Positions 7,711 through 16,600 of a stretch of DNA of 35,249 nucleotides are shown in pieces; the stretch's first letter is position 1, and the number at the start of each line of letters is the position of its first letter. The notes beneath the pieces were generated by a model that saw nothing but the letters and a program-made list of their open reading frames with translations, was not told the DNA's origin and ran no database searches. The stretch is from Chloroflexota bacterium. GTDB taxonomy: Bacteria; Chloroflexota; UBA6077; FW602-bin22; JAMCWG01. Both the position numbers and the translations under genes were made by a program. The stretch is from positions 1-35,249 of the forward strand of contig JAMCWG010000057.1 in NCBI GenBank assembly GCA_023475235.1, written 5' to 3'.

Positions 7711-10146
7711 GTGAGCATCGGGCGTCGTACCTTTCTGAAGCTGGCGGGGACTACCGTGGTCGGCGCCACGCTGCTCCCCAATGTATCCATCCCTCTGCCA
7801 TCGCCTCAACCAGAGGCGCCGGCGGCTGCGGAGGAGCCGGCCGTCGAGGATGTTGCCACCTGGGTGCCCAGTGTGTGTCTCCAGTGCGACGGGGGCTGCG
7901 GCATCATGGTCAGGGTGATAGATGGCCGGGCCATCAAGATCGAGGGCAACCCGTCGTACCCGGTGAACAGGGGAAAGCTCTGCCCGAAGGGGCAGGCAGC
8001 CCTCCAGGTACTATACGACCCGGACCGCATCAAATGGCCGATGCAAAGGGTCGGGGAGCGCGGCCAGGGCCAGTGGCGGCGTATCGCGTGGCCGGAGGCC
8101 CTGAATCTGGTGGCAAGCCGGCTCAACGCACTTCGAGGGCGGGGAGCGCCTCAGTCCCTGATGGTGTGGTCGGGAAGGACCCGCGGACAGATGGGCACCC
8201 TGCTATCCCGCTTCACCGAGGCCTTCGGGTCTCCGAACTACCTGGAGAACAGGTTCTCCGGCGCCGACGCCGCTCTCAAAGCCCACTACCTGGCCACCGG
8301 CATAAATGAGCTGCCGGCGTACGACCTGAGCAACACCAGCTATCTGCTGAGCTTTGGGGTCAGCTTCGCCGAGGCGTGGCGCCCCACGGTGAGCGTCCTG
8401 CGCGCTTTCGGCCACATGCGGCGTGGCACGCCCGGACGCCGGTCCAAGATCGTCCAGATCGACCCGCGCTTTTCCCCTTCGGCGGCCAAGGCCGACGAGT
8501 GGATTCCCATCCAACCGGGGACCGACGCCCTCCTGGCCCTGAGCATCGCCCACGTGATCATCAAGGAGAAGCTGTACGACGATGCCTTCTTGAAGGACAG
8601 CGTCTTCGGCTTCCAGGACTGGAGGGGGCCGGACGGGCAGAAGCACATGGGATACACGGCCCTCGTCCTCGACGAGTACGCGCCGTCGGCGGTGGCGGAG
8701 CGCACCGGCGTTTCAGCCGACGATATTACCCGGCTGGCCAGGGAGTTCGCCACCCACCGGCCGGCGCTGGCGGTGGCAGAGCGGGGCGTGTCCGGCCATA
8801 CCAATGGCCTCTTCAGCCACCTGGCCATCCAGAGCCTGAACGCTCTGGTAGGCAGCGTGGGCGCGACAGGCGGCGTCATCGCCCAGGAACATCCTCCTCT
8901 GGCGGCCCTCCAGCCCCTGAAGCTGGACGAGGCGGCCCGGAAAGGGCTGGGCAACATCAGAGTCGACCGGGCCGGGACCTCCCGGTTTCCGCTGGCCGAC
9001 GGCACCAGCCAGGGCCTGGCCGATGGCATCCTGCGGCAGGACCCGTATCTGGTGGATACCCTTCTTCTCTACTACACGAATCCGCTTTTCAGCCAGCCCG
9101 GCTTGACCCAATTCCATCAAGCCTTTCAGAAGATACCATTCATCGTCAGCTTCTCTCCGTTTATGGACGAATCCAGCCAGTATGCCGACCTCATACTGCC
9201 TGACTGCACCTTCCTGGAGCGCCTGCAGGACGACGAGCCGCCCCCTCACCTGGGCTCCCCAGTCCTGGGGCTTCGCCAGCCGGTGGTGACTCCCCTGTAC
9301 GACACGGCGAACACCGGCGACGTGCTGATTCTGCTGGCGCGGATGATGGGCGGAGCCGTCGGCGCCGCCTTCCCCTGGCGCAACTTCGAGGAGATGCTCC
9401 GCCAGCGCCTGGCGGGCCTGCCCGCCACCTCCACCAGCCCGGCCGGGACCGATTGGGAGCGTCTGCGTCAACAGGGAGGCTGGTGGGACCCAGGTGCCGC
9501 AAAGACCGAGGGTGGCTACCCCTTCACCACCCCCTCCAAGAAGTTCGAGCTGTACGCTCAGCTAATGCAGCGCGGGCTCCAGACCGTAGCGGATGCAGGA
9601 GGCCAGAACCCCGCCTCCAACCCGGGCGACAGGCTGGATAACATGTTGTCTCACGTGGGAATCGGAGCTTACGTGGGGATTGCCGCCCAGGGGGACAAGG
9701 CGTTCCTGCCGCACTATGAGTCGGCGCACTTCGCCGGCGACGAGAAGGAATACCCTCTGTACCTCAACACTTATAAGAGTATGGCTCTGGCCGAGGGCCG
9801 CGGGGGCAACGAGCCCTGGCTACTGGAGGTCTTCGGGCCGGCCCTGGGAGAAAAATGGACCTCCTGGATAGAGATCAACCCCGAGACGGCCCGCCGGCTG
9901 GGCATCGCCGACAAGGACCAGGTATGGATGGAGTCGGCATTCGGGCGCATTCCGGCCCGCGCCCGTCTCTTTGCCGGCGCCCGGCCGGACACGGTGAACA
10001 TGCCCTTCGGCTTCGGCCACCGCGCCTACGGACGGTGGGCGAAGGATAGAGGTGCGAACCCCAACTGGATCCTGGCGAGCGACGGCGACCCTCTAGCCGG
10101 ACTGGTCGGCTGGTCGGCTACCCGGGTGAAAGTCTACAGGGCATGA
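7711..10146 (+). CDS. Tat-exported molybdopterin oxidoreductase-family subunit (QrcB/ActB1/PsrA-like)
   Basis: An 811-residue protein. The start GTG 7711 places a Tat signal (SIGRRTFLKLAG) at the very N-terminus, with GGGGAG upstream. An N-terminal [4Fe-4S] site is seen as C56-x2-C59-x3-C63-x27-C91, then the long bis-MGD-type domains and a C-terminal molydopterin dinucleotide-binding-type domain (YPLYLNTYKSMALAEGRGGN onward). Around residues 178-195, where catalytic family members carry the Cys/SeCys/Ser/Asp metal ligand, I see NRFSGADAALK and no cysteine. QrcB and ActB are family members reported to lack Mo, so an electron-transfer rather than catalytic role is plausible; an alternative is a polysulfide/thiosulfate-type reductase with a non-Cys ligand. 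Its stop overlaps the next start (ATGA). Confidence 0.88.
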   Translation: MSIGRRTFLKLAGTTVVGATLLPNVSIPLPSPQPEAPAAAEEPAVEDVATWVPSVCLQCDGGCGIMVRVIDGRAIKIEGNPSYPVNRGKLCPKGQAALQVLYDPDRIKWPMQRVGERGQGQWRRIAWPEALNLVASRLNALRGRGAPQSLMVWSGRTRGQMGTLLSRFTEAFGSPNYLENRFSGADAALKAHYLATGINELPAYDLSNTSYLLSFGVSFAEAWRPTVSVLRAFGHMRRGTPGRRSKIVQIDPRFSPSAAKADEWIPIQPGTDALLALSIAHVIIKEKLYDDAFLKDSVFGFQDWRGPDGQKHMGYTALVLDEYAPSAVAERTGVSADDITRLAREFATHRPALAVAERGVSGHTNGLFSHLAIQSLNALVGSVGATGGVIAQEHPPLAALQPLKLDEAARKGLGNIRVDRAGTSRFPLADGTSQGLADGILRQDPYLVDTLLLYYTNPLFSQPGLTQFHQAFQKIPFIVSFSPFMDESSQYADLILPDCTFLERLQDDEPPPHLGSPVLGLRQPVVTPLYDTANTGDVLILLARMMGGAVGAAFPWRNFEEMLRQRLAGLPATSTSPAGTDWERLRQQGGWWDPGAAKTEGGYPFTTPSKKFELYAQLMQRGLQTVADAGGQNPASNPGDRLDNMLSHVGIGAYVGIAAQGDKAFLPHYESAHFAGDEKEYPLYLNTYKSMALAEGRGGNEPWLLEVFGPALGEKWTSWIEINPETARRLGIADKDQVWMESAFGRIPARARLFAGARPDTVNMPFGFGHRAYGRWAKDRGANPNWILASDGDPLAGLVGWSATRVKVYRA

Positions 10147-10877
10147 CCCAGATGGCGAGCGATGGGGAGGAGCGAAGGGTGTATCGGTGGGGGATGGTGA
10201 TCGACCTGGACAAGTGCACCGGCTGCCAGGCCTGCGTGGTGGCCTGCCGGGCGGAAAACAACATCCCCTTCGCCGGCGAGGAGCAGGCCCAGATGGGCCG
10301 GGCCATCTTCTGGATCAGAATCATGCCCGTCCTCGAGGGGGAATACCCGCGCGTCAGGCAACGCTTCATTCCCGTTCCCTGCCAGCAGTGCGACAATCCG
10401 CCTTGCATCAAGGTGTGTCCGGTAGGTGCCACCTACAAGAACAACGAGGGCGTGGTATCGCAGGTCTACGCCCGCTGCATCGGGTGCCGGTTTTGCACCG
10501 TGGCCTGCCCCTACACCGTCCGCAACTTCAACTGGTACTCCCCGCAGTGGCCCGAGGGAATGGACCGCTACCTCAATCCCGATGTGCCGGTTCGCCCTCG
10601 AGGCGTCGTGGAGAAGTGCAGCTTCTGCAGCCAGCGGATAAGGGAGGCCAGGATGAGGGCCGAAGAGGAGAACCGCCCCGTGAGAGACGGCGAGGTTGTC
10701 CCGGCGTGTGTTCAGACCTGTCCCGCCGACGCCATGTTCTTCGGCGACCTCAACGACCCCGACAGCACCGTGTCGCGGCTCGCGCGCAGCCGTCGCGCCT
10801 TTCGCCTTCAGGAGGAGCTCGGCACCAATCCCAAAGTGATCTATCTCGGAGAGGAGGACTGGGATGCGAAGGCTTGA
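10143..10877 (+). CDS. Four-[4Fe-4S] ferredoxin-like electron-transfer subunit (QrcC/PsrB/ActB2-like)
   Basis: A 244-residue protein. Four clusters can be traced by cysteines: C25-C28-C31-C35, C80-C83-C88-C92, C112-C115-C118-C122 and C159-C162-C189-C193, the pattern of DMSO-reductase-family B subunits. It has no signal peptide, so it is probably carried across the membrane bound to its Tat-exported partner, as known for this family. The start overlaps the previous stop by 4 nt and the end overlaps the NrfD gene by 14 nt, which indicates tight coupling. It should wire the Mo-family subunit to the quinone site in the NrfD protein. In ACIII the equivalent domain is usually fused to the Mo-like domain; here it is separate, as in Qrc and Psr. 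Confidence 0.93.
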   Translation: MTQMASDGEERRVYRWGMVIDLDKCTGCQACVVACRAENNIPFAGEEQAQMGRAIFWIRIMPVLEGEYPRVRQRFIPVPCQQCDNPPCIKVCPVGATYKNNEGVVSQVYARCIGCRFCTVACPYTVRNFNWYSPQWPEGMDRYLNPDVPVRPRGVVEKCSFCSQRIREARMRAEEENRPVRDGEVVPACVQTCPADAMFFGDLNDPDSTVSRLARSRRAFRLQEELGTNPKVIYLGEEDWDAKA

Positions 10878-12210
10878 GCCCGAATCCGCGGACCACGACC
10901 TCGTTTTCCAGCCCATCCTGCGCCCGGGAATGTGGTCCTTCCCGGTGGCGGGCGTTCTCCTGGCCGTAGTGCTGTGGGCCGGGTACGCCTGGGGCTATCA
11001 GCTTATGCACGGCCTGGGCGTCACGGGCCTCAACCGCCCCGTGTTCTGGGGCATTTACGTGACGAATTTCATCTTCTTCATCGGCATCAGTCACGCCGGG
11101 ACCCTGATCTCGGCCATTTTGCGGGTCACCCACGCAGGCTGGCGCCGGCCCATCACGCGAGCCGCCGAGGCCATCACCGTCTTCGCCCTGATGATCGGCC
11201 CGATGAATATCATCATCGACCTGGGCCGGGCGGACCGCCTGCTGTATCCCTTCATCTTCGGCCGGTTTCAGTCTCCCCTCTTGTGGGATGTGATGGCCAT
11301 AACCACGTACTTCACCGGCAGCGTGATCTACCTCTACCTGCCGCTGATCCCCGACATCGCAATGGTCCGGGACCGGCTGTCGCGCCACGACTTCCGAAGG
11401 CCTCTCTATCAACTGCTGTCCCTGGGCTGGACGGGGAGCGAGGAGCAGAGGCGCCGCCTCAGCCGGGCCATCGGCATTATGGCCGTCGCCATCATCCCCA
11501 TCGCGGTGTCGGTGCACACCGTCGTGTCGTGGGTCCTGGCGATGACCATCCAGCCTATGTGGCACAGCGCCATCTTCGGGCCCTACTTCGTCGTCGGGGC
11601 TATCTTCTCCGGCATCGCCACACTGATCATCGCGATGGCTATCCTCAGGCGGGCCTTCCATCTGGAGCCGGTGCTGACGCCGCGCCACTTCAATAACCTG
11701 GGCATTCTCCTGCTGGTGATGACCCTTGCCTGGCTCTACTTCACGTTCGCCGAGTATCTGACCACCTTCTACGGCGGAGAGCCGAGCGAGATGGCGGTGT
11801 TCCGGGCCAAGGTGTGGGGGGATTACCTCTGGCTCTTCTGGGGCATGGTGTTCATCACCTTTGTCATTCCTTTCTTCATCCTGGCCCTTCCCAAGACGCG
11901 CACCATCGCCGGCACGGTGGTGGCCTCTATTCTGATCAACATCGGAATGTGGATCGAGCGCTTCACCATCGTCGTGCCCACCCTCATTCACCCGCGCCTG
12001 CCGTACGACCCGGGGCAATACAGCCCCACCTGGGTGGAGTGGTCGATAACCGCAGGGGAGTTCGCTGCCCTGGCGCTGCTCTATGTTATCTTCTCCAAGC
12101 TGTTCCCGATCGTCTCCCCGTGGGAGATTTCCGAGGGCGAGGCCGAGGAGGCATTGAAGGCATCGAAATCGCAACGTGTGGTGGTCGAAGCGCTGGCGCG
12201 CCAGAGATGA
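10864..12210 (+). CDS. NrfD-type integral membrane quinone-binding subunit (QrcD/ActC-like)
   Basis: A 448-residue, very hydrophobic protein with about ten transmembrane helices starting near residue 24. Typical PsrC/NrfD-family segments are FWGIYVTNFIFFIGISHAG in the second helix, then NIIIDLGRADR and IWLILNI-like helices including IAGTVVASILINIGMWIERF. The length and ten-helix layout fit the ActC/QrcD branch better than the shorter eight-helix NrfD. It should oxidise or reduce menaquinone at the outer membrane face and pass electrons to the ferredoxin subunit. The start ATG 10864 lies inside the end of the ferredoxin gene. No ActD, ActE or ActF homologue follows, so this is not a complete ACIII operon. 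Confidence 0.93.
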   Translation: MRRLEPESADHDLVFQPILRPGMWSFPVAGVLLAVVLWAGYAWGYQLMHGLGVTGLNRPVFWGIYVTNFIFFIGISHAGTLISAILRVTHAGWRRPITRAAEAITVFALMIGPMNIIIDLGRADRLLYPFIFGRFQSPLLWDVMAITTYFTGSVIYLYLPLIPDIAMVRDRLSRHDFRRPLYQLLSLGWTGSEEQRRRLSRAIGIMAVAIIPIAVSVHTVVSWVLAMTIQPMWHSAIFGPYFVVGAIFSGIATLIIAMAILRRAFHLEPVLTPRHFNNLGILLLVMTLAWLYFTFAEYLTTFYGGEPSEMAVFRAKVWGDYLWLFWGMVFITFVIPFFILALPKTRTIAGTVVASILINIGMWIERFTIVVPTLIHPRLPYDPGQYSPTWVEWSITAGEFAALALLYVIFSKLFPIVSPWEISEGEAEEALKASKSQRVVVEALARQR

Positions 12211-12329
12211 GCGCGTTGCCATTGAGGGCTCTTAGCGTAAAGCTGAGCCGAGGTCAGCGCGGCGGACCCTTGAGGACCGAGGGGACCCGTAGGTGAGGGG
12301 GACCTGGCGCTCCTCAAAGGAGGCGGCTG

Positions 12330-12449
12330 ATGGAACCGGAAGTGATGATGCTTGTGGCACTCGTGGGGGCCGTGGTGGTGGTGCTTTCCTGGGTCTGGCT
12401 TGGGCTCAGTTGGGATACCCCGGAGGACGAAGGAGAGGAGAAAACATGA
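12330..12449 (+). CDS. 39-residue single-helix membrane peptide resembling the slipin N-terminus
   Basis: An ATG at 12330 sits 5-6 nt behind a strong AAAGGAGG. The peptide has a short acidic start (MEPE), a hydrophobic helix (about 7-27) and an acidic tail (DTPEDEGEEKT), then TGA. An ungapped comparison with the first 25 residues of the slipin encoded 168 nt downstream shows M1, P3, E4, L8, V9, A14, V15-V18, W21, W23, L24 and G25 in common. Even the ribosome sites are alike (AAGGAGGCG before both). I infer a truncated duplicate of the slipin 5' end, now possibly a separate membrane microprotein. It may associate with the NrfD complex or with the slipin. Function unknown. Confidence 0.6.
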   Translation: MEPEVMMLVALVGAVVVVLSWVWLGLSWDTPEDEGEEKT

Positions 12450-12466
12450 GACCGCGGGACGAGCAA

Positions 12467-12478
12467 CCGAAGCTTCGG
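12467..12478. repeat. 12-bp perfect palindrome
   Basis: CCGAAGCTTCGG lies between the 39-residue peptide and the slipin gene. It is too short and lacks a T run for a convincing terminator. It could be a protein-binding site or chance. Confidence 0.3.
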
Positions 12479-12549
12479 CCCCGGAGAAGCAACAGGACTA
12501 CCCGGCAGACAAGCGTCGGATAGGAAGGGTATCAGGCCCTGGTGCAATG

Positions 12550-12568
12550 CCGTGGAGGCCCTCCACGG
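12550..12568 (+). other. 8-bp stem hairpin upstream of slipin gene
   Basis: CCGTGGAG and CTCCACGG flank a GCC loop. The hairpin ends about 50 nt before the slipin start and has no following T run. It may be an mRNA-processing or attenuation element that uncouples slipin expression from the upstream genes; this is inference. Confidence 0.35.
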
Positions 12569-12617
12569 GGGCTTGAGAGGCTTGGAAATAATCACCGCTT
12601 TTTGAAGGAGGCGATTG

Positions 12618-13397
12618 ATGGGTCCAGAGACATTGCCGCTGGTGATAACCGCGGTGGCTGTGGTGGTGGTCGCCGGCTGGGGCTGGCTGGGAGTGAAGAT
12701 CGTGCATCAATGGGAGCGCGGCGTGCTCTTCCGGCTGGGCCGCTTGGCGGGGACGCGTGACCCCGGGTTGAACTTCATCATCCCGATCGTGGACCGGCTG
12801 GTGAAGGTGGATATGCGAATTCTGACCACCGTCCTCGAGCCTCAGGAGGTCATCACGCGAGACAACGTTACCATTCGCGTCGATGCGGTCGTCTACTTCC
12901 GGGTGACCGATGCCCAGAAGTCGGTCATCGAGGTGGAAGATTTCGTGAACGCCACCAATCAGATCGCCCTGGCCACGCTGCGGAGCGTCCTGGGCCAATC
13001 GGACCTGGACGAATTGCTCGCGCACCGCGACCGCGTGAATGACCTGTTGCGGGAGATCATCGAGCAGCAGACCGAGGCGCCCTGGGGGGTTAGGGTGACG
13101 GTGGCCGAGGTGAAGGACGTGCTCCTTCCGGAGGGCATGCAGCGGGCGATGGCCCGCCAGGCCGAGGCAGAGCGGGAGAAGCGGGCCAAGATCGTGCACG
13201 CCGACGGGGAATTCGCCGCCGCGCAGACCCTGGCCGACGCCGCAGAGATTCTGGAAGCGCGCCCGGCCGCCCTCCAGCTCAGATACCTGCAGAGCATGGT
13301 GGAGATGGCCGGCGAGCGGAACAGCACTATCATCCCAATCCCGGTGGAGATGCTCAGTCTGGCCAAGCACCTTTCCACCGTGGATCTGCGGTCCTGA
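12618..13397 (+). CDS. Slipin/stomatin-type SPFH (band 7) membrane protein
   Basis: A 259-residue protein. The ATG at 12618 follows AAGGAGGCG at a good distance; a TTG directly before it is less likely. An N-terminal helix (about 6-24) is followed by the SPFH domain (WERGVLFRLGR, GLNFIIPIVDRLVKVDMR, ITRDNVTIRVDAVVYFRV) and an Ala/Glu-rich coiled coil (about 170-225: ARQAEAEREKRAKIVHADGE). The closing segment NSTIIPIPVEML is typical of slipins. Slipins form oligomeric membrane rings or scaffolds. Bacterial slipins are often next to NfeD-type proteases, but no nfeD is present here; instead the gene follows the NrfD complex, so a role in stabilising that complex is possible. Confidence 0.93.
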   Translation: MGPETLPLVITAVAVVVVAGWGWLGVKIVHQWERGVLFRLGRLAGTRDPGLNFIIPIVDRLVKVDMRILTTVLEPQEVITRDNVTIRVDAVVYFRVTDAQKSVIEVEDFVNATNQIALATLRSVLGQSDLDELLAHRDRVNDLLREIIEQQTEAPWGVRVTVAEVKDVLLPEGMQRAMARQAEAEREKRAKIVHADGEFAAAQTLADAAEILEARPAALQLRYLQSMVEMAGERNSTIIPIPVEMLSLAKHLSTVDLRS

Positions 13398-13426
13398 GCC
13401 AGGTGCGCCGACAGGCGGGGTGCTGA

Positions 13427-13636
13427 ATGAGAAAAAAGGCCATACCGTTGGCGCTGGTCCTGCCCGGGGCTACGCTTGCCGTCATCGCTCAGGTCTTGAA
13501 GGTGGAAGCTATCTGGCTCTTCATGTGGTTCGGCGTGATATTCACGCTGGCCACGTTGCTCTTAACCTGGACTTTCGCGGGATGGGCGTCCACGCCGTCG
13601 AGGACGCGAAGGAGCCCCTTCGACCTCAGACGCTAG
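13427..13636 (+). CDS. Small hypothetical membrane protein with two helices
   Basis: A 69-residue protein that I do not recognise as a named family. It starts MRKKAIPLAL and has two hydrophobic stretches (about 5-22 and 27-51), then a basic, Ser/Thr/Arg-rich tail (STPSRTRRSPFDLRR). It begins 29 nt after the slipin stop on the same strand, so it is probably co-transcribed. The ribosome site is weak (GGCGGGG). The positive-charge pattern suggests both ends face the cytoplasm. It could be an accessory subunit of the slipin assembly; no function is assigned. The gene converges with the HdrA-like gene that ends 47 nt downstream. Confidence 0.6.
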   Translation: MRKKAIPLALVLPGATLAVIAQVLKVEAIWLFMWFGVIFTLATLLLTWTFAGWASTPSRTRRSPFDLRR

Positions 13637-13683
13637 ACTGAGAAGGCAATCCAGAGGCGAGGGCTCGGCGGAGGGGACTGGAT

Positions 13684-16600
13684 TTACCTGCCCACCAGCA
13701 GGGCCTCGGCCTTGGCCACGATCTGGTCGTCTTCGTAGTGCTGCAGGCGGATGGCCTTGCCCGGGCAGGCTGCCACGCACGTGCCGCAGCCGTGACACTC
13801 CGCCGCCTCTATCTCGGCGACGCCGCGGCTGCCGACGCGGGGCACCTGGTAGGGACAGACCCGCACACAGGTCAGGCAGGCCGCGCACCTGGCGCCGTCC
13901 ACCGTGGCCACGGCACCGCCGACCTCCAGACGGGGCCGGGACAAGATCGCGGCCGCCCGCGCCGCTGCAGACAGGGCCTGGGCAATGCTCTCTTCGGCGA
14001 ACTTCGGGTAGTGGGCCGTGCCCGCCAGGAAGAGCCCCTCCGAGGCGAAGTCCGTGGGCCGGAGCTTGACGTGGGCCTCCAGGAAGAAGCCCTCGCGCGT
14101 GAGCGGGACCTTCAGCGTCGAGGACAGGGCATCGGCGCCGTCGGCCGGGACGATGGCCGTGTTCAGCACCACCAGGTCAGCCGGTATGGTGATCTCCCCC
14201 TCCTGCACCTGCGATTGGGCGGTCACGGCGAGGTGGCCGTCGTGCGGCACGATAACCGGCCTGTGCTCGTCATCGTAGCGCAGGAAGACTACGCCTTTCT
14301 CACGCGCCTCTCGATAGAACAGCTCCTTGAAGCCATAGGTGCGCACGTCCCTGGCCAGGACGAAGACGCGGGCCGCGGGCGCCAGCTCCTTGACTCGCAG
14401 GGCGTTTTTCATCGAGAGGACGCAGCAGATGCGGCTGCAGTACTCGCCGCGGCCCTCCTCCGGTCCCACGCACTGGACGATGACGATGTTCCTGGCCCCC
14501 ATCACCTCCGGCCGGGCATCGGCCACCATCTGCTCGAAGTCGGCGATGGTGGTGACGCGCGGGTCCTGGCCGAGCAGGTATTCGTCCCCGCGGTACTCGT
14601 GCCCGCCGGTGGCCACGATGGTCGCGCCGTGCTCCACCCGGCGCTCGATGCCGTCCTGTGCGATGGTCGTGGTGAAGTTGCCGACGTAGCCGGTCGTGTC
14701 CACCACCTGCGCGCCCAGCAGCACCTCGATGTCCGGATGCTCTTCCACCTTGCGCGTTAGGTCGCTCAGGAAAGCGGCCGGATCGGACCCTTCCGCGGTG
14801 AAGCGCACCCTCCGCAGGGTACCGCCCAGGCGCTCCTCACGCTCCACTATAGTGGCCGGGAAGCCCTGGCCGGCCAGGGAAAGGGCAGCGGTCATCCCGG
14901 CGATGCCGCCGCCGATGACCAGCGCCCGCGACGTCACCGGTATCTGCTGCTTGTAAAGTGGCCGCAGCCGCGCCGCCCGGGCCACAGCCATTCGCACCAG
15001 GCCCTTGGCCTTCTCCAGGGCCGCTTCGGGCGTGCCCTTATGCACCCACGAGCACTGGTCGCGTATGTTGGCCATCTCGAAGAGGTACGGGTTGAGGCCC
15101 GCCTCTCGCAGGGTGTCCTGGAAGAGAGGCTCGTGGGTCCGCGGCGTGCAGGCCGATACCACCAGGCGGTTCAGCCTGTGCTCCTCGATGGCCTGCTTGA
15201 TGACCTCCTGGTTGTCCTGCGCGCAGGTATAAAGGTTGGACGTGGCGTAGACCACATTCGGCAGGGTGGCGGCGTACTCGGCCACCCTGCGGACGTCGAT
15301 CACGCCGGCGATGTTGGTGCCGCAGTGGCAGATGAAGACGCCAATGCGCGGCTCCTGCCCGTCGAGCGGGACCTCCGCCGGATACTCCTTCCGGGCGGCC
15401 AGGGTGCCCCGGGCCGCGCCCACCAGCTCCAGGCTGCGGGCGGCCGCGCCGCTGCCCTGCACGACGCTATCCGGAATGTCGCAGGGTTGAACGATGGGCC
15501 CGCAGGCGAAGATGCCGGGACGGTTGGTCTCCAGCGGGGCGAACTTGTCCGTGTGGCAGAAGCCGAACTCGTTCAGCTCGATGCCCAGGGCCTCGGCCAG
15601 GGCGGGCATATTTGCTGCCGGCTCCATTCCCACCGAGAGCACCACCAGATCGAACTCCTCCTCGACGATTTCCCGGTCGTCCGCCTGGTACCGGACCAGC
15701 AGGTTGCGACTGCCCGGCACCTCTTTGATGCTGGAGGGACGGCACCGCACGTAGCGCACGCCGTAGTCGGCCTGGGCCCGCTCGTAATAGGCGTCGAAGC
15801 CCTTGCCGAAGGCCCGCATGTCCATCATAAAGATGGTGCTGCTGGCCGTGCTGTCGTGGTCCCTGGTCAGGATGGCGTGCTTGGTGGCGAACATGCAGCA
15901 GACGGACGAGCAGTACGGATGCCGCTGGTCGCGGGAGCCGACGCACTGGAAGAAGGCAATCCGCTTGGGATGGCGGCCGTCGGAGGGGCGCACCACCGTG
16001 CCGGCGGTCGGCCCGGCGGCCATCAGCAGGCGCTCGTACTGCAGGCTGCTGAGCACATTGGGGTAGCGGCCGAAGCCGAATTCCTCCGACTGGCGGGCGT
16101 CGTAGGGCTCGAAGCCGGTGGCTACCACGATCGCCCCCACCGGCACCTCGATTTCCTGTTCCTGCATCTCGTGGTCGATGGCCCGCCGCTCGCACAGCTC
16201 GGCGCAGATCCCGCAGTTGCCGGTGCGGAAGTGGATGCAGGTCTCCGGGTCGATGACGGGCACCTTGGGCACGGAGGTGGCCGACGGCGTGTAGATGGAG
16301 GTGATGGGACCGAGAGGCAGGGCGCTCATCACCGCTTCGTCGAGGCCCTCGATGCGGATAGCGCCGGTGGGACAGACGGCGGCGCAGGCCCCGCAGGCGA
16401 TGCACTCCTCGGAGGTCGCATCGTACGGCGTGCTCACCTCGCGGTCGGGGCCGCGGTTCACGAAGGTCAGGACGCTCTTGCCCACCACTTCCTCGCACAC
16501 CCTGACGCACAGGCCGCAGAGTATGCAGTCGTGGTCTTCGACGGGGAAGGCCGGCTTCTCGATGCCGAACTGCCGGGCCAGGCCCTGGATGACGGGGACA

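Noticed and set aside
10750-12222. A 490-codon frame antisense to the NrfD gene
   Set aside because: Its product is rich in Asp, His, Gly and Gln, the usual mirror of membrane-protein codons, with no recognisable domain.
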